Below, in pieces: positions 1-8,941 of a DNA stretch of 64,000 bases. The position numbers and the translations under genes were made by a program. The first letter of the stretch is position 1, and every line of letters starts with the position of its first letter. Under the pieces are notes generated by a model. That model saw only the letters and a program-made list of their open reading frames with translations, made no database searches and was not told the DNA's origin. The stretch comes from JAJDXO01 sp965207535 (GTDB taxonomy: Bacteria > Pseudomonadota > Alphaproteobacteria > Rhodospirillales > UBA2165), in the NCBI GenBank assembly GCA_965207535.1, contig CBDBMR010000014.1, positions 310,001 to 374,000 on the forward strand. The letters are read 5' to 3'.

Positions 1-671
1 GGGCCGTATTCGATGTCTGGCCCGTGATGATCCTATTCGCGGTGGTAATCGGGGGTATCTATTCAGGTATCCTCACGCCTACCGAGGCCGGCGGGATAGG
101 CGCCAGCGGCGCGCTTCTGATCGCGCTTTTTGCACCGGGGTTCAACCGGCACAAATTGTTCACCGCCCTTCTCGAGGCAACGCAGACCAGCGCCATGATC
201 TTCACCATCCTGATTGGCGTCGGATTGCTCGGATATTTCGTGACGCTTACCGACCTTCCCGCGTCATTTGCGAATTTCCTGAAGGGTCTCGAGGTTTCAC
301 GTTATGTGATCTACGTGCTCATTCTCCTTCTCTATCTCGTGTTGGGAATGGTCATGAACATCATCCCGATGATGATGCTTACCCTCCCCATCCTGTTTCC
401 GACGGTCGTTGGCCTCGGATTCGATCCGATCTGGTTTGGCGTCATCATGGTGATAATGATGGAGATGGGTCAGATCACACCGCCCATAGGCATAAACGTC
501 TTCGTCATCCATGGTGTGGCGCGCAAATATCATGTTTCGATGGCGACCATTTATCGCGGAATCATTCCCTTCGTCGTCGTCGAAATATTGGTCATCCTGT
601 TGCTTACGATTTTTCCGGATATAGCCCTTTGGCTGCCTAACTCGATGGATGTCCTGGCGCCACTCGAGTGA
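1..671 (+). CDS. TRAP transporter large permease (DctM-like), C-terminal part
   Basis: The reading frame is open from the first bases (codons from base 3), so the gene begins upstream of the window and about 222 residues are visible. It is the membrane-channel subunit of a TRAP system, which imports organic acids with a Na+ or H+ gradient. Successive hydrophobic segments and the family signature GQITPPIGINVFVIHG near the C-terminus identify DctM; the TPTEAG motif early in the visible part is also typical. It ends in a short convergent gap before the minus-strand amidotransferase. The substrate cannot be read from the sequence; the neighbouring hydantoinase genes suggest a cyclic amide or amino acid derivative (inference). 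Confidence 0.9.
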   Translation, partial: AVFDVWPVMILFAVVIGGIYSGILTPTEAGGIGASGALLIALFAPGFNRHKLFTALLEATQTSAMIFTILIGVGLLGYFVTLTDLPASFANFLKGLEVSRYVIYVLILLLYLVLGMVMNIIPMMMLTLPILFPTVVGLGFDPIWFGVIMVIMMEMGQITPPIGINVFVIHGVARKYHVSMATIYRGIIPFVVVEILVILLLTIFPDIALWLPNSMDVLAPLE

Positions 672-807
672 GCCGGATGCCGGCAAGCTGAATCCTGGTG
701 GCGCCGGCCGCTTCCCGACTCGGGCCCATTTGCCACCGGATATAACCAAAGCGATCCTCGACGGCCGCACGGATAACGTCCCGCACTTCCCGTACCCTTC
801 CGGCACC

Positions 808-1512
808 TCAAGTCGTCACCAGCCCTATGAAATTGTCGATCAAGAGACGCCCCGCATTAAACGAACTCGTTCGCGGGACGAAATCATCGGCCGAAGCGCC
901 ACAGGCAGCGAACGACTCGGCGTTTTGATCAAACCAACTCATGGCCTGATCCCTGCCGTACTCGGGATGAGGCTGCACACCCCACACCGGGCCGTTTCGC
1001 CAGCGCCAAATCTGGTTGGCGCAATTCCCGTTGGCAGCCAGCACCTCGATGTCCGGATGATCGGCGCCGACGTCGTCTCCGTGCCAGTGGAGTATCTCAA
1101 ACGCCTCCGGAAGTCCGTCGAGCAGGGGATCGTCAGCCGGGGATTTTCGTGACAGTTCGAGGGGACCGTAGCCCATCTCCCTCTTCTCCCGCCGGGTGAC
1201 CAGACCGCCGCCGAAAAGGGCCGCGGCGAGGACCTGACTGCCGAAGCACAGTCCCAACGTAGGCACCTTTGCGGAAGCAAGACCAACGAGAAGGTCCTTG
1301 AGAGGGGCGATCCATTCCTCGTCGTCGCAGGCGCCGTTGAAACTCGGGCTGACATATGCACCGCAAAATTCGTGATCCGACGGAAACCGGCCCTCGTTCG
1401 TCCGATGCCGCTCGACCGCCAGGTCGGAAGCTTCAAGCGCCTCATCCACATACCCCGGGGTCTGGGCTTCCGCCCAGTTGTCAAGGTACAGAAATCGATC
1501 TTTAGCCCGCAT
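808..1512 (-). CDS. Class I glutamine amidotransferase-like protein
   Basis: A 234-residue protein with the GATase class I triad: nucleophile Cys89 in GLCFGSQ and His182/Glu184 in PHPEYG. Such stand-alone domains hydrolyse glutamine or gamma-glutamyl compounds; this length and the HWHGDD segment resemble GMP-synthase-like amidotransferases used in catabolism, for example gamma-glutamyl hydrolases of amine pathways. The ATG at 1512 lies inside the left terminal repeat of the 266-bp repeat element, whose end also supplies a GGTGAG ribosome-binding sequence. It follows hyuA-hyuB in the same direction, so a role in the same amide or glutamyl-compound pathway is likely but unproven. Confidence 0.8.
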   Translation of the reverse strand: MRAKDRFLYLDNWAEAQTPGYVDEALEASDLAVERHRTNEGRFPSDHEFCGAYVSPSFNGACDDEEWIAPLKDLLVGLASAKVPTLGLCFGSQVLAAALFGGGLVTRREKREMGYGPLELSRKSPADDPLLDGLPEAFEILHWHGDDVGADHPDIEVLAANGNCANQIWRWRNGPVWGVQPHPEYGRDQAMSWFDQNAESFAACGASADDFVPRTSSFNAGRLLIDNFIGLVTT

Positions 1513-1770
1513 TTCTCACCAGGGTCATGGTCTGCGCGGCTCTGTCGGGTCGACAGAGCAGGAGAGGCGCGCCGCGCGATGCGGTGACATCGGGCAAGCG
1601 CCTCGACACACGCTGTCGGCCCGAGAGCGCCGCCCTTCGGGTCGCGCCCCGGCGCCCGCCCGCGTCGTCGCGGCCCTCAACCGTAGGTGCCGCTACGCTT
1701 TTCGGGCCGCTCCTGGCGGCTCGACCGCCTGGACGCGACGCAGGCCGTAACCCTGGTGAGAAATGCGGGC
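1505..1770. repeat. 266-bp element with perfect 21-bp terminal inverted repeats
   Basis: Positions 1505-1525 and 1750-1770 are exact reverse complements (21 of 21; outer sequence GCCCGCATTTCTCACC). The interior has no convincing gene and is rich in smaller palindromes, for example GCTCTGTCG...CGACAGAGC near 1540-1560. Both ends read outward as GGTGAGAAATG, a ribosome-binding sequence plus ATG. The left end starts the amidotransferase gene and the right end touches the hyuB stop codon. A 36-bp piece of the right end recurs at 5744-5779. It behaves like a dispersed non-autonomous (MITE- or REP-like) element; no transposase is present and no target duplication is obvious. Confidence 0.8.
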
Positions 1771-3464
1771 TAACCGATCGTCTCGGAGACATCCACCTCG
1801 ATCCCGTAGTCGCGTTTGGCATCTTCGGCCGTGATGAGCCCATCCAGAACGTCGTCGACGATGGCCTGCCGGTCCCGGTCCCGGGGATCGCCGTAACCGC
1901 CGCCTCCCGGAAGCTCCAATATCAGCCGGTCTCCATAGGGTACGGACTGGCGCCCCTTACTCTCGAGCTCCGGGCCGGACTTGAGCCGAACCTCGCCTTT
2001 GGCGCCGTCCATACCGCCAAATCTCCCGCGCGGGGCATTCCATGTTCTGTCGAACATGGCGGCGACGCTGAACGGTGTCCCGGCCTCTCCCCCGATTTCG
2101 ATGGTTTGACCAAGTCCGCCGCGAAACTTGCCGGCGCCCCCTGATCGCTCCCGCAGTTCCTTGCGCCAGATTACCAGCGGGAAACAGGTCTCGACGGCCT
2201 CCACGGGAGGGGTGCGGACACCGCTTGGAAAAGCTGTCGTGGAAAGCCCATCCATCGTCGGGCGCCCGCCCGTTCCGCCCGTGTTGAACATAATGACGTC
2301 ATAATCCTCGGACAGCTCATCGGCCGACGCGATGACCTCCGGCGCGACGCCTGTCGGCCCGCCTCTCAACATGGGATTCCACATGGCCCCGGCGCCCTCC
2401 GCCGGAACCTGATCCGGAATGACGGGCGCCAGGCAGCCGAAAACGACATCCGGCAGCATCTGGCCGATGACATGCCGCGCGGATACGGGCATGGGCCGAA
2501 CGGCGTTCAGAATGCCGCTTTCCGGTGCGGATACGGTGATGGGCTCGATCGATCCCGCATTGCACGGGATGTTCGGGCCGATGATGCAGTTCACGCCGAA
2601 GGTCGTGTAGGCGAGCGTAAAATTGTGAACCAGGTTGATGCCGTAGGTGCTGGCCGGAGACGAGCCCTCATAGTTGATATGGATGTGTTCATCGGCGATG
2701 GTCAGCTTGGCTTGAATCCTGATGGGCTCATCGAAGCCGTCCAGCTCGACCGAGTACGGATAATCGCCGTTGGGCAGTTTCTTGATCGCGTTGACGATGC
2801 TCTTGCGGGATTGGTCGATTATGTAATCGCCGACCTCCTCGATGTCGTCGATTTCAAACTCTTCCAGCATGCCGACGAGCCGCCTGGCGCCCTCGTCATT
2901 GCACGCCATCATGGCGTAAAAGTCGCCTTCCATGTCGGTGGGATTTCTGACATTGGTCCTGAGCAACCCCATTAAATCCTCGTTCACCACGCCTTCCCGG
3001 GCCAGGTGCATGATCGGAATGTTGACGCCTTCTTCGAAACATTGCCGGGCATCGGGCCCAAATCCCAAACCACCCATATCCACGATGTGACATGTATTGG
3101 CCAAAAGACCGACCGCGCGGCCCTTGTGGAATGCAGGTGTCACGACGGTGACGTCGTGGTAGTGCCCGACGGACAACCATGGATCGTTGGTCACGAACAC
3201 ATCGCCCGGCTTCATACCGTCGATCGGAAACTTCGCCAGGAAATGTTCGACACAGATCGCCATGGAGTTGACATGGCCCGGCGTTCCGGTAACCGCTTGC
3301 GCCACCATCTGTCCCCGCCGGTTGAATACGCCGGCGGACAGATCACCGCATTCCCGAACCGACTGGCTGAATGCCGTATGAATGACCACTTGCGCCTGCT
3401 CCTCAATCGCGGAGATCAGGCGGTTCCAGATTAGCTGATAGCGAATTTCGTCGAACTGACCCAT
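1770..3464 (-). CDS. hyuB: Hydantoinase B / oxoprolinase subunit B
   Basis: 564 residues, the usual length for the HyuB/N-methylhydantoinase B family. With HyuA it forms an ATP-dependent enzyme that opens hydantoin, 5-oxoproline or related cyclic amides in the cytoplasm. Family landmarks are the N-terminal metal-site region (GHVNSMAICVEHFL, NDPWLSVGHYHDV), TCHIVDMGG and the C-terminal GGGGYGDPRDRD tail. The start lies 12 bases from the hyuA stop, so the two genes are co-transcribed as hyuA-hyuB. The TAG stop abuts the right end of the repeat element. Whether the substrate is hydantoin, N-methylhydantoin, acetophenone or 5-oxoproline cannot be decided. Confidence 0.93.
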   Translation of the reverse strand: MGQFDEIRYQLIWNRLISAIEEQAQVVIHTAFSQSVRECGDLSAGVFNRRGQMVAQAVTGTPGHVNSMAICVEHFLAKFPIDGMKPGDVFVTNDPWLSVGHYHDVTVVTPAFHKGRAVGLLANTCHIVDMGGLGFGPDARQCFEEGVNIPIMHLAREGVVNEDLMGLLRTNVRNPTDMEGDFYAMMACNDEGARRLVGMLEEFEIDDIEEVGDYIIDQSRKSIVNAIKKLPNGDYPYSVELDGFDEPIRIQAKLTIADEHIHINYEGSSPASTYGINLVHNFTLAYTTFGVNCIIGPNIPCNAGSIEPITVSAPESGILNAVRPMPVSARHVIGQMLPDVVFGCLAPVIPDQVPAEGAGAMWNPMLRGGPTGVAPEVIASADELSEDYDVIMFNTGGTGGRPTMDGLSTTAFPSGVRTPPVEAVETCFPLVIWRKELRERSGGAGKFRGGLGQTIEIGGEAGTPFSVAAMFDRTWNAPRGRFGGMDGAKGEVRLKSGPELESKGRQSVPYGDRLILELPGGGGYGDPRDRDRQAIVDDVLDGLITAEDAKRDYGIEVDVSETIG

Positions 3465-3476
3465 CTTTGGTCTCCC

Positions 3477-5570
3477 CTACCGAGCCTGGCGTGACAGCTC
3501 AATGGCGCCATTGGATACGATTTTGGCGCTGAAGCCCGATCCCACCAACGTCGAGGTTTCGTCTTCCACGATTATAGCAGGACCCATCACCTCGGTGTCC
3601 GACGGCAACTCGTCTCGAACGTAGACCGCATGGTCGATCAATCCGAGGGTCGCGGGATCGAATGCCTTGCGGCATTCCGACTTGGGACCGGAGGTGGAGG
3701 AAAAGGTGCCGGTGGTGACATTGTCGGGCCGGGATGCCGTGCTCGCCGTGACCGACCAGGCCACAACCTCGGCATCGACGATACCCTTCATGTTTCGCCC
3801 GAACACTTCCGAATAGCGTTCGTCGAACAGATCCTTGAGCGTATTGCCGGCGTCCTTGTCAAAGACGCCGTCCGGCACATCAACGACAATTTCATGGCCC
3901 TGACCGCAATAGCGCATGTAAGCCTGCCGGCGCACGTCGAGGCCGCTTGCCGAGCCGCCGCCCAGTCTTACATAACCTTCCGCTTCGTCCTGCATCTCCT
4001 TCAACGCATCGTTGACCCGCCCGACTTCGAAGGACTCCATTTGCTGGTAGAAGGTTCTGACCACCTCGTAGGACACCGGCGCCCTCAAAAATCCGACGGC
4101 GGATCCCACACCGGCATTTCTGGGAATCAGAATTTTGGAGATTCCCAGTTTCTCCGCCAGCCGGCAGGCATGGAGGGGCGCGCCGCCGCCAAACGCGATC
4201 AAGGTTCGGTCATCTACATTCTTCCCGCTCTCAATCGAATGTACCCGGGCGGCGCTGGCCATGTTCTCGCAAACCGTCTCCGTGACCCCGAACGCAGCAT
4301 TGGTCGGAGGCACGTTCATCGGTGTCCCGATGGTTTTTTCGATGGCCGACACCGCGGCCTGCCTATCCAGTTTCAATTTGCCGCCGGCGAAATTGTCGGG
4401 GTCGATTGCCCCCAGCAGCAAATTTGCATCCGTTATCGTCGGTTCGCTCGCGCCCCGGCCATAACAGGCCGGTCCGGGACTCGACCCCGCGCTCTGAGGC
4501 CCGACACTGATGCGGCCGAGCTCGTCCATCCAGGCAATCGACCCGCCGCCGGCGCCGATCTCCACCATCTCGATTACGGGAATTCGAAGCGGGATTCCGC
4601 TGTCCTTGCGAAACCGATAGACCCGAGCAACCTCGAACCTGCGGCTGGACTGGGCACGGCCATTATCGACGAGACAAATTTTCGCCGTGGTGCCGCCCAT
4701 GTCGAACGACATGACCTTGTCCATGTTGTTGGACTTGGCAATCTCGCTAGCGAAAATCGCGCCGCCGGCCGGCCCCGATTCGACCAGCCGGACCGGGAAT
4801 TTCTTGGCCGTTTCCACGGTGGTCAGGCCGCCGCTCGACAACATCAGCAACAAGGGGCAATCGTAACCGGCCTCCTTGAGCCTGCTTTCGAATTTCTCGA
4901 GGTAGCGGGCCATCCCCGGCTGGACATATGCATTCGCGCACGTCGTCGAGAACCGTTCAAACTCCCTGAATTCCGGAGATACCTCGGATGAGATCGAGAT
5001 CGACCAATCCGGGCGCCGAGACCGGATATAGTCTCGAACCATGATCTCGTGAACGGGATTGACGTAGGCATGGACGAACCCGACCGCGACGGACTCCGTG
5101 TTTGCCGCATCCAACGCCGAAAGCATCGTCTCCAGGCTGTCTCCGGTGAGGGGCACCAATACTTCCCCCCGGGCATTCAAGCGCTCGGGCACCGTAAACC
5201 GCCGCCTGCGCGGCACCAGCGGTTCGGGCTTGATGATGTTGATGTCGTATTGTTCCGGCCGGCCTTCGGTGCCCATTTCTATGGTGTCGCGAAAGCCATC
5301 CGTGGTGACCAGCGACGTCGCCGCACCTTTTCGTTCGATGATCGCATTCGTAGCCAGCGTCGTGCCGTGAATAATTACGCCGATATCCTCCGGTGAGATG
5401 GCCCCCTCCGCCAACACCTCATCCAGGCCTTTCATGCAGCCGAGGGAGGGATCGTCCAGAGTGGTAAGCACTTTCGTCGTCAACCGGATGCCGGCGCCTT
5501 CGAGGGCCACGTCAGTGAAGGTTCCTCCGATGTCCAAGCCTATGCGGTATTTATCATCTTGATCGGGCAT
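3477..5570 (-). CDS. hyuA: Hydantoinase A / oxoprolinase subunit A (ATP-binding)
   Basis: About 697 residues. The N-terminus has the actin-like ATPase signature GLDIGGTFTDV, followed by HGTTLATNAI, SGPAGG and FDMGGTTAK, all hallmarks of the HyuA/oxoprolinase alpha fold. It couples ATP hydrolysis to ring opening together with HyuB. I place the start at ATG 5570, preceded by GAGGAA at about 10 bases; the longer GTG start at 5594 lacks such support. It heads the minus-strand set hyuA-hyuB-amidotransferase. The adjacent GlxA-type regulator and TRAP operon are probably functionally linked. Confidence 0.93.
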   Translation of the reverse strand: MPDQDDKYRIGLDIGGTFTDVALEGAGIRLTTKVLTTLDDPSLGCMKGLDEVLAEGAISPEDIGVIIHGTTLATNAIIERKGAATSLVTTDGFRDTIEMGTEGRPEQYDINIIKPEPLVPRRRRFTVPERLNARGEVLVPLTGDSLETMLSALDAANTESVAVGFVHAYVNPVHEIMVRDYIRSRRPDWSISISSEVSPEFREFERFSTTCANAYVQPGMARYLEKFESRLKEAGYDCPLLLMLSSGGLTTVETAKKFPVRLVESGPAGGAIFASEIAKSNNMDKVMSFDMGGTTAKICLVDNGRAQSSRRFEVARVYRFRKDSGIPLRIPVIEMVEIGAGGGSIAWMDELGRISVGPQSAGSSPGPACYGRGASEPTITDANLLLGAIDPDNFAGGKLKLDRQAAVSAIEKTIGTPMNVPPTNAAFGVTETVCENMASAARVHSIESGKNVDDRTLIAFGGGAPLHACRLAEKLGISKILIPRNAGVGSAVGFLRAPVSYEVVRTFYQQMESFEVGRVNDALKEMQDEAEGYVRLGGGSASGLDVRRQAYMRYCGQGHEIVVDVPDGVFDKDAGNTLKDLFDERYSEVFGRNMKGIVDAEVVAWSVTASTASRPDNVTTGTFSSTSGPKSECRKAFDPATLGLIDHAVYVRDELPSDTEVMGPAIIVEDETSTLVGSGFSAKIVSNGAIELSRQAR

Positions 5571-5963
5571 ATCCCCGGTATTCCTCGAGCCCACCGTCGT
5601 CCACCGTCAGCACCGGCCGTGTGCGAGGCCTTCCAGTCCGCCATTTGTTCCGATTGGAGCGTCTTTGAGTGTAAAATAAGCACGCCGCAGACGGCCGATA
5701 AATTTCGACACGAATTCGAGAATTATCGACAAGGGATTAACCACATTTCTCACCGGGTTACGGCCTGCGTCGCGTCCAGCCCTCCAGAGCGGACTTGTCC
5801 AGAAACGCCGTGCCGACGACATCGCAGTCCAGCTTCTTGTGCGCAGGGCCAGTTTCGTGCGCCAGACGTAGGGGCTGAACCTGAAATTGTCCCGGCCGAG
5901 GAAATCGCAGAGCGTTATTTGCACGATGATGCTTCCGGTTCCGGTGTCCCGCCTAGAGCCGAT
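5571..5963. other. Intergenic region upstream of hyuA
   Basis: About 390 bases separate hyuA from the convergently placed 3' end of the GlxA-type regulator gene. Apart from the 36-bp repeat remnant at 5744-5779, I see no gene: reading frames here have no recognisable domain. The hyuA promoter must lie here, but no clear -35/-10 pair stands out. The stretch around 5680-5740 is AT-richer than its surroundings. Confidence 0.5.
5744..5779. repeat. Solo end fragment of the 266-bp inverted-repeat element
   Basis: This 36-bp stretch, beginning CATTTCTCACCGGG and running to the GCGTCGCGTCCAG segment, matches the reverse complement of the right end of the element at 1505-1770, apart from a single-base deletion (CCAGGG to CCGGG). 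The rest of the element is absent, so this is a truncated copy upstream of hyuA. Confidence 0.75.
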
Positions 5964-6959
5964 CTAGGCGAGAACCCTCCTTGTGGAAATCGCCATTCCG
6001 GGCCGCCGGTCCTCGTGGGGAGATTTGCCGAACTCGGCTTTGTAGGTACGGGAAAAGTGCTCCAGGCTTCCGAAACCGCTCGCCACCGCCACCTCGATCA
6101 GCGGCAGTTCGGATTGCAGCAGGAGGCGCCTGGCGTGAAGCAGTCTGATACGGCGGTAGTAGCGGACCGCGGATGTCTTCACGTGCTCCTTGAACATCCT
6201 TTCCAGCTGACGCTGGGAGATACCCACCTGGGCGGCCAGCCTGGATATTGGAATCGGGTCCTCTATGTTGCCTTCCATCAGATCCACGACCTGAAGAACG
6301 CGGGGGTTCGTAATTCCGAGACGGAACCGGTTCGACGCTCTCTGGGTATTCTCCGCATTCCGGATTTCCCCCATGATGAACTGATCGGAAACCTCCGCGG
6401 CCACGTTGTGACCGAAATGGACGCTGATCAGATGGAGCACCAAATCCATGGCGGCCGTTCCGCCCGCGCAGGTAAATCGGTCACGGTCGATTTCGAACAG
6501 ATTCCGGGTCGCCTCGACCCGCGGATAGGTCTCGATAAAGCTGTCGAGAAACTGCCAGTGGATGGTCGCCCGATATCCATCCAACAGGCCGGCTTCGGCG
6601 AGGAAGATGGAGCCCGCCCCCAGTGCGCCAAGATGGGCGCCCTTGCTGTCCAGCATCCGCAGCCAGGATTTGACGGGCGCGCCTACCGACAGGACCGGTT
6701 CGAACCCGACGCAGCAAATCGCATTGGGGAAATAGCCGGCATCCCTTAGGGAACAGTCGGCAACGATGGACATTCCGTTGATGGCCTCGACCGGCCGGCC
6801 GTCCCGGGAAATGAGTGTCCACTCGAAGAGCCTCTCGTCGCAGATCCGATTGGCCATCCGAAGGGGATCGATGGCATTTATGAACGGGACGATCGAAAAC
6901 TTCTGAGCCAGATAGATCCCGATTTTGATGGGACCGGCGGTGTCGGTTACTTTCAGCAT
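5964..6959 (-). CDS. GlxA-family regulator (DJ-1/PfpI-like domain plus AraC HTH)
   Basis: 331 residues in two parts. Residues 10-180 form a DJ-1/PfpI-like, probably catalytically inactive ligand domain; LGALGAGSIFLAEAGLLDG occupies the position of the amidase elbow but has no Cys nucleophile there. Residues 225-325 carry a double AraC-type helix-turn-helix (SRLAAQVGISQRQLERMF and EVAVASGFGSLEHFSRTY). Members often activate genes for amino acid, betaine or quaternary amine breakdown. It sits between hyuA and the TRAP operon, 63 bases beyond the dctM stop and in the same direction as both, so it probably controls one or both. Confidence 0.9.
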   Translation of the reverse strand: MLKVTDTAGPIKIGIYLAQKFSIVPFINAIDPLRMANRICDERLFEWTLISRDGRPVEAINGMSIVADCSLRDAGYFPNAICCVGFEPVLSVGAPVKSWLRMLDSKGAHLGALGAGSIFLAEAGLLDGYRATIHWQFLDSFIETYPRVEATRNLFEIDRDRFTCAGGTAAMDLVLHLISVHFGHNVAAEVSDQFIMGEIRNAENTQRASNRFRLGITNPRVLQVVDLMEGNIEDPIPISRLAAQVGISQRQLERMFKEHVKTSAVRYYRRIRLLHARRLLLQSELPLIEVAVASGFGSLEHFSRTYKAEFGKSPHEDRRPGMAISTRRVLA

Positions 6960-7022
6960 GAACGCATTTGTCCGAGGAAAGCCGCTGGTTTACTGGTCGA
7001 TCGCATCGCCCAAGAATCTCCG

Positions 7023-8333
7023 CTAGCGCGTATCCATGGTCGACGGAAGCCAGGTCGCGATTTCCGGAAAAATCGTCAGCAGTATGACGCCGACGATCAT
7101 GAGGCAAAAGAACGGGATGGTTGCCCGCGCGATCTTGAAGATGCTGATGCCCGTCAGCCCTTGAATAACGAACAAATTGAACCCGAGCGGCGGCGTGATT
7201 TGCGCCATTTCGACGACAATGATCACGAAGATGCCGAACCAGATGAGGTCGAAGCCGGCCGACGTCACCAGCGGAAGCACGACGGTGGTGGTCAGCACGA
7301 TCATGGATATTCCCTCGATAAAGCAGCCCAGCACGATATAGAGCAGGCACAGGGCCGCCATGAGGGCGAAGGGGTGCAGGTTGAAGGATCCGATCCAGCT
7401 CGCGAGCGCCGCCGGCAGGCCCGAAAACGCCAAGGAAGTGGTGAGGAATGCGGCGCCCGTGAGGATAAAGAAAATCATGCAGGTCAGCCGGGTCGCGCCG
7501 AGCAGGCTTTCCGAAAACGTCTTCCAGTTGAGCGTGCCCGTCCAGGCGGATAGGAGGAGAGCGCCGATGACGCCGCCAGCGGCGGCCTCCGTCGCCGTGG
7601 CGATCCCGAGATAGATCGAACCGATCACGGCGGCGATCAGCAGGACCACGGGGATCAGTCCCTTCGAACGCCGCAGTTTTTCCCGGAAACCGATTTTCAG
7701 ATCATCCATGGGAACGCTGCCGGTCCTGATAATCGCCGACAAACCGATATAGCCCATGAACAATGCGATCAGCATCAGACCGGGAAACACCCCGGCCAGA
7801 AACAGCCTGACGATCGAGACGTCGGCGGCGACCCCGTAAACGATCATGATGATCGACGGCGGGATCAGCAAACCCAGCGTTCCCGACCCGGCCAGACTGC
7901 CGATGCTCAAATTCTGGTCGTAGCCCTGCTGCCTGAGCTCGGGCAGGGACATGCGGCCGATGGTGGCGACGGTCGCGGCCGAAGAGCCGCAGACGGCGGC
8001 GAAGATTCCGCACCCGACAACGTTTACATGCATCAGCCTTCCCGGCAGCCACCGCACCCAGGGGGCCACGCCCCGGAACAGGATTTCCGAAAGCCGGGCC
8101 CGGAACAGGATCTCGCCCATCCATATGAACAGCGGCAGGGCGGCCAGCGTCCACGAAGCCATGGTCTGCCAAACCGACGTCGCCAGCGATTTCTCGACCG
8201 GCACCGTCCCGAAGAACGTCAGGCCGATCCAGCCGACCCCCAGAAGCGACAGGGCGATCCACAGCCCGGAGCCCAGGAACAGGGCGAGGAAAATGACCAG
8301 GGTCACCGCGATTTGAGTGAGTTCGGGGGTCAT
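7023..8333 (-). CDS. dctM: TRAP transporter large permease DctM
   Basis: 436 residues with about 12 hydrophobic segments. It contains the DctM landmarks CGSSAATVATIG, GSLAGSGTLGLLIPPSIIMIVYG and EMAQITPPLGFNLFVIQG. It is the transport-catalysing membrane subunit and works with DctQ (12 bases upstream) and DctP in the same operon, dctP-dctQ-dctM. Expected location is the inner membrane; the coupling ion is usually Na+ in this family. The substrate is unknown. Confidence 0.95.
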   Translation of the reverse strand: MTPELTQIAVTLVIFLALFLGSGLWIALSLLGVGWIGLTFFGTVPVEKSLATSVWQTMASWTLAALPLFIWMGEILFRARLSEILFRGVAPWVRWLPGRLMHVNVVGCGIFAAVCGSSAATVATIGRMSLPELRQQGYDQNLSIGSLAGSGTLGLLIPPSIIMIVYGVAADVSIVRLFLAGVFPGLMLIALFMGYIGLSAIIRTGSVPMDDLKIGFREKLRRSKGLIPVVLLIAAVIGSIYLGIATATEAAAGGVIGALLLSAWTGTLNWKTFSESLLGATRLTCMIFFILTGAAFLTTSLAFSGLPAALASWIGSFNLHPFALMAALCLLYIVLGCFIEGISMIVLTTTVVLPLVTSAGFDLIWFGIFVIIVVEMAQITPPLGFNLFVIQGLTGISIFKIARATIPFFCLMIVGVILLTIFPEIATWLPSTMDTR

Positions 8334-8345
8334 GGGCGTGCCCTG

Positions 8346-8876
8346 CTAATCCACGTTTTCCACCGGACGGCCGAGGGCTTCGCTCTCGATCATGTAGGGC
8401 GGCGTTCGTCCCCGAAGAGAGGCGATCACGTCGTCCAGCACGGCGATGGTCAGGAGGAGCGAGCCGAGGCCGATGGAGATCTGGGGAATCCAGATGGGAA
8501 TCACGATCAGGCCCTGGGACAGCTCCTCGAACCGCAAGGAGTCCCAGGCCATGTCGAAGGCCGAGTAGGTCAGGAATCCGATGAAATAGAGCGCGACGGC
8601 CATGACGCCCAGCTCCATGAGCCGGCGCGCCATGCCGTCGAAAAGGTGGATGACGACGGTTACGCGGATGTGGCTGCCGTGCCGGTAGGTATAGGCCAGC
8701 GGAAGGAAGCCGGTCGCGACGACGCTCCAGGCGGTCAGGTCATCGGCCCCCTTTACCTGGATGCCCAGCTCCCGGCCGATCACCTGGGCGCAGATGAGCA
8801 GTCCGATAGCGACGATGAACAAGGCGGCTAGGACACCCCCGGCGAAATACACGAAATCCAGGGTTCTTCTGGCCAT
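8346..8876 (-). CDS. dctQ: TRAP transporter small permease DctQ
   Basis: 176 residues with four predicted membrane helices. The first holds VLAALFIVAIGLLICAQVIGREL, which matches the RE(L/I)-ended first helix of the DctQ family; DDLTAWSVVATGFLPLAYTYR and the later HIRV segment are also typical. It is the partner that joins the DctM channel. It lies between dctP and dctM, and the dctP-dctQ gap carries a strong hairpin. Confidence 0.92.
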   Translation of the reverse strand: MARRTLDFVYFAGGVLAALFIVAIGLLICAQVIGRELGIQVKGADDLTAWSVVATGFLPLAYTYRHGSHIRVTVVIHLFDGMARRLMELGVMAVALYFIGFLTYSAFDMAWDSLRFEELSQGLIVIPIWIPQISIGLGSLLLTIAVLDDVIASLRGRTPPYMIESEALGRPVENVD

Positions 8877-8896
8877 GCCGCCCTCTGGTTGTGGCG

Positions 8897-8931
8897 CCCG
8901 GCCGCGGGCGGCGGGTCCCGCCCGGGCCGGG
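8897..8931 (-). promoter_or_regulatory. GC-rich hairpin in the dctP-dctQ gap
   Basis: CCCGGC (8897-8902) pairs with GCCGGG (8926-8931), and the inner CGGGCGG (8905-8911) pairs with CCGCCCG (8918-8924). There is no following U-run, so it looks like an mRNA-stabilising or attenuating element rather than a terminator. Such structures after a binding-protein gene raise its level relative to the permease genes (known for other transporters; inferred here). Confidence 0.6.
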
Positions 8932-8941
8932 TCAATTTCTC

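Noticed and set aside
1502..1843. Protein-like frames through the 1505-1770 element
   Set aside because: They are translations of the self-complementary repeat and continue into the antisense of hyuB; no ribosome-binding site or domain.
3630..4991. A 453-codon plus-strand frame opposite hyuA
   Set aside because: hyuA has clear ATPase motifs on the minus strand; the antisense frame shows no family features.
5607..5924. A 105-codon minus-strand frame upstream of hyuA
   Set aside because: It reads through the repeat fragment at 5744-5779, so its apparent protein is repeat sequence.
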